Of a stretch of 64,000 nt of DNA, positions 19,653 through 30,200 are shown piece after piece. Every line of letters begins with the position of its first letter. Positions within the stretch are counted from its first letter, which is position 1. Both the position numbers and the translations under genes were made by a program. The stretch is from Crocodylus rhombifer (taxonomy: Eukaryota; Chordata; Crocodylia; Crocodylidae): contig JAVSML010000955.1 in the NCBI GenBank assembly GCA_038503035.1, positions 67,364-131,363 of the forward strand, in the 5' to 3' direction. The notes beneath the pieces are model-generated. The model searched no databases. It saw only the letters and a list, made by a program, of their open reading frames with translations, and was not told the DNA's origin.

Positions 19653-20300
19653 TCAGGAGGATGCAGGGCAGTGGCATCTAACCCACTTCTGAGTTTCCTC
19701 CTCTAAGTCAGTAATAAACTGCTCCATAAGAATTTGGTCTATGATCTGTTCTTTTGAGGCCACCTCTGGTCTCAACCATCTGGCTAACAAGCCCGCCAGG
19801 GTCTGCCACAGGATCCGAGGGGATCTAACCTCACTGGCCTTTCTCTCCCTGAAGGCCTGCCTACGCCTCTCTGGGGTGATGTCCAGCTGGAGGAGTATCT
19901 CCTCTTTCACCTTATCGTAGTCCATAGCATCAGTTCTAGACATAGCTCTGTAAGCGGCCTGGGCTTGGCCAATAAGCAAGGTGCCTAACTGTCCGGCCCA
20001 TTTTGCCTTCTCCAGCCCTGCTGCCAATGCTGTTCTCTCGAAGATCTCCAGGAAGGCCTCCGGGTCATCTTCCCATGTCATCTTCGGTACCCGCAACTCC
20101 GCATACTCCCTAGAAGTCCTTGCTTGCTGCTGCATTAACTGCTCCTGCAGGGCGGTCTGTCGCATCGACTGTTGCTGATGCTGTTGCAATATCTGCACCA
20201 TCATATTCATCAGCTGGTGCATGGGTTCCATCGCCTGCCTGGTACTCCATTGTATAATACTATCATCCTTGGGTTGGCCGCTGCCGAGTTTCCCAGCCAA
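19653..20300 (-). pseudogene. Gmr1-like Gag capsid with SCAN-like C-terminal domain
   Basis: A 215-codon frame. Residues about 24-68 are glutamine- and methionine-rich and predicted helical. Residues about 70-140 ('MTWEDDPEAFLEIFERTALA', 'WAGQLGTLLIGQAQAAYRAM') resemble the capsid N-terminal half of this retrotransposon group. Residues about 147-213 ('RPEVASKEQIIDQILMEQF', 'EEETQKWVRCHCP') closely resemble the SCAN domain of vertebrate zinc-finger proteins. Emerson and Thomas proposed that SCAN arose from the Gag of Gmr1-like elements, so this is the expected donor family. The frame opens at a TTG inside the primer-binding site. The first ATG is residue 24, so the true start is uncertain. A TGA ends the segment just after the SCAN-like part. 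Confidence 0.88.
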
Positions 20301-20307
20301 TGCACCA
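20290..20307 (-). other. Primer-binding site, tRNA-Gly type
   Basis: Four bases inside the 5' LTR, the minus strand reads TGGTGCATTGGCTGGGAA. This is complementary to the 3' end of vertebrate tRNA-Gly (ending CCAATGCACCA) with one mismatch over about 17 bases. It marks the start of minus-strand cDNA and confirms the element's orientation. Confidence 0.85.
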
Positions 20308-20311
20308 AAAA

Positions 20312-21328
20312 TGTGAAAGTGCCGGCTTGAACATCTCCACTTACGGGACCGTCTCCTCTCACCTCAACGCCCTTCCGTCCCTCTGGCAAAGGGGCTGGTC
20401 TTCAAGCGGTGTACAGCGGGACTGCCTGCCACGACTTTGATGATTAAATATGTTCAGTGAATTCCCCCCGGTGTTCGCCCTGCTGAGAACGATACTGCCA
20501 ATCTCTGTACTGTCCTCCCCAGAGGGGTGGTCCTTGAGGGCTCCTTCCTCCCCTATACTCTCGCCCAAACCTCTGGGTTAGTGGATGCCCAGTCTCTCAA
20601 CACCCACACTCCTGCACCCATACAGGGTGTGGGTCAATGTCCAAACTCTATGAGCCCCGAAGCCTCCCCGTCCGAGGAAGTCCGCAAGGATGTCCTCGTG
20701 AGTACCAGGTTTCGGTGGCCCCTGGTCCGCCTGTCCACTTGAGCCCCTACCAGTCTCTGCCACTGGGCTCTTCCTACGTCTACCCCAGGATGTGCTGGGG
20801 TCACCCACCGCCTTAATAGGTCTGTGGGCTATTATCCTAGTCCGCCGAGTCGAGTCTCCCGACAACCCTCCACAGTTTCTCTGCTGCTTGGGGTCTATAG
20901 CCCCCGTCATCTTGCCCCTTCCGGGGCCTTACCTCTGCCCCAGAATGTTCGGGCTGGTCGTGCTCTGGACAGTCGCCCTTCTGGTGAATTCCAGCCGGCC
21001 GTCCCCTCCGGCACCGGCGCTTCTGGTCCGCCTCTCCTGACGTCCGGTCCGGGTTTAAATCTACCGGCTTTCCTTCCCACCTGCAATGAGTGAGGGATTG
21101 CTCCACCTCCCAGGGCTTCCGCCGGGCAGCTGCCTCCACTTCCTTCACCCTTCGGGTCTCCAAGTTCCCCCACTGCATTTCCCGGCATTGCAGGCGCACA
21201 GCAGCTGCAGCACCCTCCACCCCACCAGTTTCTGGTCTCCCCTGCCACCTTTCCCGGTGGGGGGTGATTGCCACCGGGCTTTTCGCTCCCGGGATCCCGG
21301 GGCTGGTCGGCTCCTTGGCACTCGCACA
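20312..21328 (-). repeat. 5' LTR of the Gmr1-like element
   Basis: 1,017 bp, TGTGAAAG to CTCGCACA in plus-strand sense, matching 15,146-16,169 at about 95%. In element sense it carries the promoter. I see a TTTAAA motif at about 21,053-21,058 but no firm TATA box or poly(A) signal. Confidence 0.95.
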
Positions 21329-21350
21329 ATGGCCTCCTTAATAAACTTTT

Positions 21351-21812
21351 CTAAGATCTTCCCCAGGATAGAAGTAAGGTAATGGGCCTGTAGTTAGCCG
21401 GATCCACTCTCCTCCCTTTCTTGAGGATCAGCACCACATTGGCCTTCTTCCAGTCTTCGGGCACTACACCAGAGCGCCAGGAGTTTTCAAAGATCTGTGA
21501 CAGGGTCTGGGCTATGACGCTCGCCAGCTCCTTGAGTACCCTGGGGTGCAGATTGTCAGGGCCGGCTGACTTGAAGGTATCCAGCTCCTCAAGATGTTCC
21601 TTCACGAGGTCAGCATTTATGGAGGGTGGGAGATCCCCATCACCCGGATCTCCCTGGCCCATAGCAGGCATGGGCATCCCATGGGACTGATGAAAGACTG
21701 ACGCAAAGTACCTATTTAATAGGTTGGCCTTTTCCTGGGCATCAGTTGTCTGTTGCCCCATCTGGTTTAGCAGGGGTCCAACATTGCCCTTGCTTTCCCT
21801 CCAGCTCCCCAC
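21351..21812 (-). pseudogene. CR1 ORF2, linker and start of reverse transcriptase
   Basis: The frame contains 'EKANLLNRYFASVFHQ', 'HLEELDTFKSAGPDNLHPRV' and 'VVPEDWKKANVVLILKKGRR' with 'DPANYRPITL', the N-terminal reverse transcriptase blocks of CR1. It overlaps the endonuclease frame by about 46 bases in another phase, so a frameshift separates them. It ends just before the LTR retrotransposon insertion point. Confidence 0.88.
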
Positions 21813-22675
21813 ATATCTGAAAAAGGACTTTTGTTGTCCTTGATGCTTGAAGCTAGTTGGAGTTCAGTTGCAGCCTTGGCTTTCCTGGTTTGCTCCCTGC
21901 AGGACCGGACCAGTGCAGAATAATCCTCCTTGGAGGTGAATCCCGTCCTCCATCCTTTGTAGGCTTTCCTTTTTAGCCACAGGAGGTCCACTAGGTCCCT
22001 GGAGAGCCGGGAGGGCTGCTGTGCCTTCTTGCTGCCTTTCCTCTGTGTTGGAATAGATTTAGCTTGTGCATTGAGGATCGCTTCCTTGAGAAGCAACCAC
22101 TCTTCTTGAACTCCCATCTCCCTGGGGTCATGGTCCCTAAGGGCCTGACTGACAAGCCTCTTGAGCTTGTCAGAGTCGGCTTTCCTGAAATCAAGGACTT
22201 CTGTGTTGCTGACTGACTTGGCAGGTTTACGGCAGATGGTGAAGGTGATCAGCTCGAGGTTGCTGTTACCCAGCTTCCCATCGATCACTAGGTCGCTGAT
22301 TAGGTCGTCTCCCATAGCCAGTACCAGGTCAAGCAGCACTTTGCCTCTCGGCCCATAGACTTCTTGAGTCAGGTAGAGGTCATCCATGCATGAGAGAAAG
22401 CTTTGTGCCTGCTCAGATTTTGCTGAGTGATCTTCCCACGAGATGTCTGGGTAATTGAAGTCACCCATGACAACCAAGGTCCTGGAGCAAGCGGCCTCAG
22501 TCAGTTCTCGGGCGAACTCCTGGTCAAGCTCAGGACTTTGAGTGGGAGGTCTGTAGTAGACTCCCACCGTTGTGTCCCCTGTGCCGTATTCCCCATGAAT
22601 TTTTACCCAGAGGGTCTCTAGCTGTCCATGCTGGTCACCAACATCAGGTTGCAGGGACATGTAGCTTTCCTTCAC
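21767..22675 (-). pseudogene. CR1 ORF2 endonuclease domain, active site altered
   Basis: A 302-codon frame. It begins within the apurinic/apyrimidinic-type endonuclease and shows 'TTVGVYYRPPTQSPELD', 'LVVMGDFNYPDISWED' and 'EVYGPRGKVLLDLVLA'. The end of the domain, normally an S-D-H catalytic block, reads 'LGNSNLELITF', so both the aspartate and the histidine are replaced. After residue about 150 it passes into the endonuclease-polymerase linker, rich in Lys and Arg. The endonuclease nicks target DNA; this copy could not. Its first residues are missing through 5' truncation. Confidence 0.9.
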
Positions 22676-22789
22676 ATAGAGAGCTACACCCCCGCCCCTT
22701 TTGTCAACACGATCCCTCCTGTACAGGGTATAGCCCTCTATACCTGTGGTCCAGTCATGGGTGGAGTCCTACCAGGTCTCTGTTATCCC

Positions 22790-23010
22790 AAGTGGGACCA
22801 AGGCCCTGGGAACTACTGAAGGTGGCTTGGGTTTTCAACCCCTGGCATGAGGGCAGGCACTTGGTGCAAAAGCCTTACAAGAAGGTTCCGGGAGTAGACT
22901 GAGACCCCAGAGTTGCAGAAGGCATCTTGGGTATCCAACCCCGAGCAAAAGGCAGAGCCTATGGTGCGCTCAATGGTATGCAGGGGCCCTGGGTGAGCCG
23001 GCTGCCCAAA
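22790..23010 (+). repeat. Degenerate ~85-90 bp tandem repeat, right part
   Basis: About two units continue the array at 13,916-14,184. They share 'CCCTGGGAACTACTGAAGG', 'GGTGGCTTGG', 'CAACCCC', 'GGCAGGCAC' and 'GGGAGTAGACTGAGACC' with the left part. The intervening 8.6 kb is CR1 copy C plus the LTR retrotransposon. Confidence 0.6.
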
Positions 23011-23449
23011 GAGAGCCCGAGGCAGCTGGGGCCTCAATGAGGGAGGAGGCAACTTTCCCAGGGAGACCAAGACCCCTCCAGACTCCCAAAGTCATGGGTT
23101 ACCAGAGAAGCAGATTCCCACAGGACAGGAATTTTCCCCAGTCAGTAGGACTGACCACTGGAGGGGAAGTCCAGAAGGAGAGGGCTTCCTGGGTTTTGAG
23201 GTTTCCTATATGGAGGGTCTGAAGGTCACTAGAGATCTTTCCCCTTCCCCTTGATAATTGGAGCACAGCTACTACTCCAGGACAGCCAGGGCATTATTTT
23301 GAGGTTCATGTGCCTTATATTTTGTGAATTAGCACCTCGTGCTTTGTAATTTGTATTTTAATAGAATTGAAGATTATATGATCTTTACTGAAACCCTTAC
23401 ACTGGCTCTTCTTTATTGCTTACCTGTATTCTGAGTGGTGGTAAAGGAT

Positions 23450-23489
23450 TGTGTGTGTATGTGTGTGTGTGTGTGTGTGTATATATATA
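23450..23489. repeat. (GT)n/(TA)n microsatellite
   Basis: An uninterrupted GT run passes into TATATATA, with one GTAT interruption. Confidence 0.95.
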
Positions 23490-24220
23490 CCTTGTATGTG
23501 GTTTTATGCAGGGAGGGGGAGGTGTATTCCTGTGATTTATGGTATTACTACATTTGTATATAGTTAAGTTCAGTGTCCTAGCTTGGCTCTATAGGGGAAA
23601 GAGGGAAACTGCATACAGCCAGCAGTTTCACCCCACAGCGCACCTACCTTGCTAACCTTCCCCTTCAATTGGAGAGGGGAGTACATAACCAGGTACTACT
23701 CATGTTACACCAGAGTCCCCCAGCAGCCTGGCATGCTCTCTGGGCTGTGTTCTCTGCTCCAGCAGAGCAGGGCTGGACCTTCCCCTCTGCTCTCTAGCCA
23801 GAGAAGAGACAGGCAGAGGCAGGGGCCTGGCCAGACACCGGCCTGAGAAGAGAAGAGGGTTTATTCGTATCCCCTTTTCTCCCTCCCTTCCCTGTCCCAC
23901 CATTGCAGATCTGCATTTCTTCGCTCACAGCTCCAGCATTTGGGGCAGGGCCATCCCCAGCAGTAGCTTGGAGTGAACTGGGCAGGGAGGAGATTAAACT
24001 TTTTAATTGCAAATTGGCAGTGGAATTTAGTTGCATATATCTATATTAGATTCATCTAACTCTTTCTGTCTAATTTGTCTTTTGTTTGAATAAAATATAT
24101 TCCTGAAGTAGAGAACCAAAGCTGCATTGAAGTGAACAGAATAGTATTCCTGAAGTAGAGATCCAAAGTAGAGAACCAGCACTGACATGTGGACAGAAGT
24201 TAGCTGTTAGACAATCTGTT

Positions 24221-24280
24221 CTTTTCTTTCTTTCTTTCCTTCTTTCTTTCTTTCTTTCTTTCTTCCTTTTGTGTGTGTGT
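24221..24280. repeat. (CTTT)n microsatellite
   Basis: About 14 tetranucleotide units with two C/T interruptions, followed by a short GT run. Confidence 0.95.
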
Positions 24281-27200
24281 TTCAGCACAGTGATCATTTG
24301 AGGACCTAAGCCTGATGCATCCTCATGACTGATCATCTGAGTAAGGTCAGTGATTTTTTTTATTATTCTCTAATAGTTATAACATTAGGCTTTCTCTGGA
24401 TCAATATAATCCTAGCGAAAAATCTAATAACTTCTTCAGCTAAATGTGACAAGTGTATGGTTAATTTCGGTCTTCCATTAAGTAAATCAAAATCATTGAC
24501 CTACACACACAAATTTTCTGCATCTTTTTCTTTGGTTAGAAGGTAAAAAAGACAGTAGTCAGGCCTGTGGAATTTGTGATTTGCAATTGTTGTTACAAAT
24601 TTGTAACCCCGCCTAGCACATCATCAGAAGTAAAACTCTCCACTATTTAACAGGGATTGAATGGGACACAATCTTGCCTTAACAATGAATGCAAAACCTA
24701 TCAGTGCATTTTCACTGCTACAGAAATCAACACTCCTCACAATGAACTTAGCAAAATCCATGGATCTGACATATTCATGTCCCAAAATGTGTCATATTTC
24801 ATCTAGTGTACCGAATGCCTTCATGGAAGCTATATGGGTGTGTAGAGGGGAACAGGCAGAGGAATGGGAAAAGAGAAAAAAAAAACTCCCTGCAGGGGAA
24901 GAGGAGTCCACCAAAAAAGAGACAGTGATGTGGAAAGAAAAGAGAATATCACAGGGGTGCAGTTCTGCAGCAGCTGCTTTATGCAGCGAGAGTAGCCCTA
25001 GAAGGAGAGCAGTGTGCCAGAAGGGATGGAGTACGGAGAGACATGGAGGCTTGTGACATTGGGCAGGAGCCTTTGAGATCCCGAGAGTTCACTTCAAGCT
25101 GGGATGAGAGTTTGGCCAACCTCTGCTGAACTGCGGGACAGCTGCTGGAGAGACACCATAGGGAAGAGTGGCACAAGCAGTGGCGGAGCTCTGCTGGAGA
25201 AAGACCTGCCATGAGAAAAGCAGTTATACCCTATACAGGTCTGAGCTGTAGCTGTTTTTTGTTTTAGTTATTATTTGTTCTTTTGAAACTCAAAGAGGGT
25301 TCACTGGGTAAGGGTGTCAGGCTGGCAACACCCTCAACCCAAAAACCCGGAATGGGCAGGATCGTCCAGAACCACAGACTGTGGTTTAAGGGTGAGACAC
25401 CCTGGCAAGACAGTCACAGGTTAAGAGATTGAGAGAATAAAGCTCCCTAAAATAAAGGCCCAGGATGGGTTTTTTCCCCTTTTGATTTAAACTGTTTATG
25501 GTACATTATTAGAAGAGGTGGGAAACCCCAGGAGAGTAGGGTACGGGTCATGCAATGACCCATGAAACTTATCTGAGGCTAAGGGGAAGTCTGGTGGTCC
25601 ATTGTTTTCTGTGTTGTTTAGACACAAAGGAATCTAACCTAGAATGCAAAAAAAAACCAGGCTGTTAGATCTATCAAGAAGAACAATGAGTGTAATCGAC
25701 AGCGTAACACCTGAGTGGGAGTAGGATGTGGTGTAGGGGAGGCTAGAGCCCCAAAACGAATTTCTGTGTGGATTACCATTAGCTGGCTGTGGTAGAGACA
25801 AAACAATACCTCCTGATCAATAACATCAACAAAAAATCAAGATGCGGCAAGTGAGAGTCAAGCCCCACTGCAGTGAATTACTGGCAAGTAAAAGCGAAAA
25901 TAACGGGTCGGGCCAAGAAAGCTTCAGGCTGCCAAGTACTTACACTCAATCAAGGATAACCCCTGACAGGATGAAACTAGGCTAAATGAACTCAACAGAA
26001 TGAATGATCACAGGAAAAAGATTAAGGACAGAGACACAAATGTATAGAAGAATACTTTTTACAGAGCAACCACTCACTTCCTTACCTCACTATTCTTGTG
26101 CTCAAGGGAAATTTATAAAATGCCTTCAAAAGGTGAGCCTAGGAACAAAAATTCAAAACCTAGCTGGATACTAGAAACAAAGGAGAGAAAAACTAATATT
26201 AACTTCGTGGCATACTATAATATATCTGAATCCAAATAATCTTCCTTCATAGTACAGGTGAGAACAGCTTTCTTCCCTATTGAAAGGTCCTGATCTTCCA
26301 CTAATCAAGCTACGTTTTGTGATTTGCTTGCTTGGCACCCCTGGGAATTACTCTCTTTTTCTATTTCACAACTTTGCAGACTGTTTGTTTTTATTTTCAA
26401 TGGGTCTGATTTTTCCTCAAAACTGAAGGTTTCATTAAAAGTTTGTCGAAGTCTATCCCAACTATACAGAAAGCCTTGCCTCTCACATTTTCTGGACTAT
26501 CATGCATACAACATCACTTCAGCACTAATTTTAGGTAGTTTTTAGTCACTAGACAATCAAATACTTCGTAGGTGAAATTCATTCCACTGTAGTTTCATTG
26601 AACTCAAGTACATTGCTGACATTAAGCAAACTACAGTCCATCTCTATCTTTAAATAGCATCGTTGTCTCCATCTCTAAAATGGCATTCCATCTGATTATA
26701 CCCAGGTATTTTGAAGGTTGCACTTGTTTCACCCTTAGCAAAATCAAAAGATAACCAGATAAACAGCATTGTAGAGTAGCAGACCAAATAGAAAAAAAAT
26801 GTCCTTTTCCACTCCCCCAACTTCAGGGGAATGTCATAACTGTAGAATGAACAAGTTAAGTTATCCTTGCTTTCTCTGGCCCAAATAATCTTGTTTCTGC
26901 TGCCTGAACTATTTATGCATTTTACAATAGACACTCATTGGTTAAAAAATGCACATAACCCTGGTAGGAAGGACCAGAACTTGGGATTCCATCCTCTTTG
27001 CACTACTTGGCCCCAGAGTCCAACTTATTTGCCCTCCTTCTTGTCCCTTGTGTTAAGGTTAAAGTCTTCTATACCAAGAACAAAGTCTGCCAGAAATTGC
27101 TTCATTGGGTCAATCTGTGTCTGGGTGAGTGATGGCATGTTTACATTCCTTATCCCATCTTAAAGTAAATAAAGGTGTTGGGTATTTCATGAACTCAGGC

Positions 27201-30200
27201 ACATCTCTGTGATTAGTACTTCTGTTGGCTATCTCTGGTTGCCTTCAAGCTTTCTGAATTTTCTTTTGAAAGTACCAATTGCCTGTTATCCTCTGTGCAT
27301 AATACTTCTCTGCCTCAATCAACCCATTGATTGCACAGGGATCCTAGTTGTCTAATCTGATCAAAATGAATTTGCCTTCAGAGCAAAGAGCCTAATACTT
27401 AAGCATTCTAGTGTGTAGGGAACTAATTTGAGTACAGCCATACTCCCATAGACTACTGTATTTACATTAACATAAGACTAGGTTTTTTCCCCCCTTCCAA
27501 TCAGCAGGGGAGAAGCTTCTTATCTTACATTTGCATACAAGGAAACCTCATTAAATACAAGCAGCAGGTGCTTGGTAATGGAAACCAACTATGAAGTTTA
27601 CTAAATGCAGCCAACACTGAGCATGACTATGAAACACATAGCCTATATTGGGCAAATGGACTAATGGAAACCTATCACATGAATAAGTTAGTGAAGCCCA
27701 TCTGAATAAGCATGGTAATGCGCATTCCACTCATTCCTCCTTAGTGTTGACTCATAAGTCATGGTGAGCCATTACACTGAATATCTTTCAACTTCCTCTT
27801 CACTGCCACAGCTGAGCTGTACCTTTTTTTCCCCCACACTTCCAGTTATTCCTGTGTTTTTCCCAGCCTTAAGGGTACAGGCAGAAGTGACAGTTTTGCC
27901 CAATCTGGCCACAGAAAGCAGTCTATAGCCATGACCAAACACAAGTGCAAACACAAGACAGCTTCAAAAATGACCATTTGGATGAGAATTTGACTCTTCA
28001 TTGCATGAGGTATCAGGTAAAGACTTTTAAAAATGTAGAGATTTCTATAACTTGTGTCTGTGGATCTCCCAGCCTGTCACTGTTTTCAGAATGTGAGGGG
28101 GTGGGGGAAAGGGAATGAGAGAATTTAGTCTGGGGGGGTGGGCTTTCAACGCCCTTGGAGGGTGGGGCAAGTGTACTGCAACCTCCCCAAGGTGGTGGGG
28201 AGGGGTGCTACAGTTAACCTACCCACCCCTTAAGCACCAGCTAGGAATCCCCAGTAATAAGCTTCCTTCACTGCCTTTCCCCCCTCCCATTATGAAAACA
28301 GAGAGCACTGGTCATTGCTAGGGGAACCTGGCTGCAGGCTCCAAACTGGCAGCTAGATTCCCCTCCCCCTGGAACCAACAATTAACTTCTGTTTGGTTTG
28401 GGGTAATGTTGTACCTCAGAACACTTTGCAAAACATGTTCTGAGTTACAGCTGGGAGATGCACTTCTGACTGCACCCTAAATGTCTGGCATATCACCAAA
28501 TGGGGCCCCAAACTGATGGCTAGGAAATGCTATTAAGAGATTTGCTTTTGAAAATGGGCTTGTAGGTTATATATTAATAATGGTCCAGGGCAGCAGCAAG
28601 GGCTAATTGATTTCTAAAGGCTCCCTTGCAGTTTCTTAGGCAGTGTGTCTAACCCAGGCAAGCAATAGGGCCAACAGATATACACATAGCCTGGGAAATT
28701 ATAGGCATACACCACACTGTTCCACAACATGAGATATGATGGCAGCAGCTCACAATGCCCAAGAGTGCGGGGCCTGAGAGTTCTGGTTTTGGGGGGGAAC
28801 AGACCAACTTAGGAGGGCACTAGGAAAACCCCAAATTAGGATGTGTGCATATGATAGGCTTATAAAACAAAGGAATATCCAGATAAGACAGAAAATGTGG
28901 TCTAATGACCACAGAATGACCAATCAGTGATGGCAATGAATGAAGAGTCATTAGGAGTAGAAAAGAATACAGAAGAAGGGACTTTAGAGTGGCAAAGGGT
29001 CCCTGAGAGGGGAATCTGAGGCACATGGACAGAGGGTATACCATAAGCCAGTATCATGCTCAGCCTCTGGCCTCTCCAAACTGCTGACATCTGACATTCA
29101 AGAGAAACCTCAAAGTGAAGCTCGCATCCTGACCAGATGTATCTTGACTCTGATGACAGCTGTAGGATTGGTAGCTATAAAATTGCTTGTGTTTATTCTT
29201 TTGTGTTATCACTGTGTATCAATACATTTGCCTATTTTCGAATGGAATGGTTGTGGTCAGTTTGAGGGTTTTGGGTCCCCCTGGAACAAGACATCTGTGT
29301 CCTAAATCCAGTGCCAAAACAAGTTCATCCAGAAACACTGTTACCCCCTCTTTTAGCCTGTTGCATATAATTACTGTGGCCCTGCTCTCCATGAGGTGAA
29401 GCCAAACCATGTTGCCCTGCATCTCATCTGCATATTAGTTTTTTGGAGGTTCTCAGGACTTGTGACAATAATAACCATTTCCAGTCATGTGTGGGGGGCT
29501 AATTAGGATGTGAATGCCCTGTGGTGGGTATCTGGAGTATACACATGTTGAGCTATGGGCTCACCATGGCTTGAAATGCTTTGATTCTGCTGTGGCCCAG
29601 CCCAATGAGCTAAAAATCATGAAAGTTTTTAGCTTTAGACTAATATCATTAATTGTTTGTACTATACGTAGGTACAAAAGTGCTGCTTAAAAGTGTGTTT
29701 ATGGAGTACCTGTGCTAAAACTTACAGCGGTTTCAAAAAAAGGCAAAATTCGTCAATAATGGATGACCTAGGTCTATGGGTACCTATAATAATTTGCTTA
29801 TATGTGAATTACTACAGGCTTGCTTATTTCAAAGTTATCATTTTCAGATTTGCTCCTCACCTCCATGTGCTCTGGGGCAGCAGGGTCTGGCAGTGGGGGA
29901 TGGGTGTGAGAAAAGGCTCCAGAGGGATGAATTTGTAGGGGAGTGGGGCAGAGGGCAAGAAGAGTACCTGACCCTTCTCCTACCCCTCACCTCCAGATTT
30001 ATTTTCCCTGCTGTAGCAGAGGGAGGGAAACACATTCAAGGCAAATCTCCAATACTTAGATTATATGCCTGGAAAATTTAAAACAAAAGTATACATTTTC
30101 CATATATAGAATCTAACTATTGAGGGGTGGCATCTTGTAATCATGGTCATCTTATGTTCAAGGTAATGCACCATTCTGAGGGGAAATCCTATGCATTGTT

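Larger units (their letters stand above)
15146..21328 (-). mobile_element. Gmr1-like Ty3-type LTR retrotransposon, full length, integrase before reverse transcriptase
   Basis: A complete element of 6,183 bp: two LTRs (1,017 and 1,024 bp), a primer-binding site, a polypurine tract and a 5-bp target duplication. On the minus strand the coding order is Gag (20.3-19.65 kb), zinc knuckle and protease (19.6-19.1 kb), integrase zinc-binding part (about 18.8-18.6 kb), integrase core and C-terminal part (18.56-17.66 kb), reverse transcriptase (17.65-16.7 kb) and RNase H (16.7-16.25 kb). Integrase ahead of reverse transcriptase is the Ty1/copia order, but the proteins are Ty3-like; this combination defines the Gmr1-like group. 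Hand comparison of the LTRs gives roughly 50 differences (about 5%), many C/T or G/A at CpG sites, so the insertion is not recent. All genes are broken. Confidence 0.93.
21329..22789 (-). mobile_element. CR1 LINE copy C, 5' half
   Basis: The part of copy C upstream of the LTR retrotransposon insertion. It starts with the second ATGGC (21,329-21,333), runs through the first part of the reverse transcriptase and the endonuclease, and stops near 22,789 with text matching the endonuclease start in copy B ('GTCCAGTCATGGGT'). Beyond it the tandem repeat seen at 13.9-14.2 kb resumes, so the 5' truncation is here. Confidence 0.9.
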
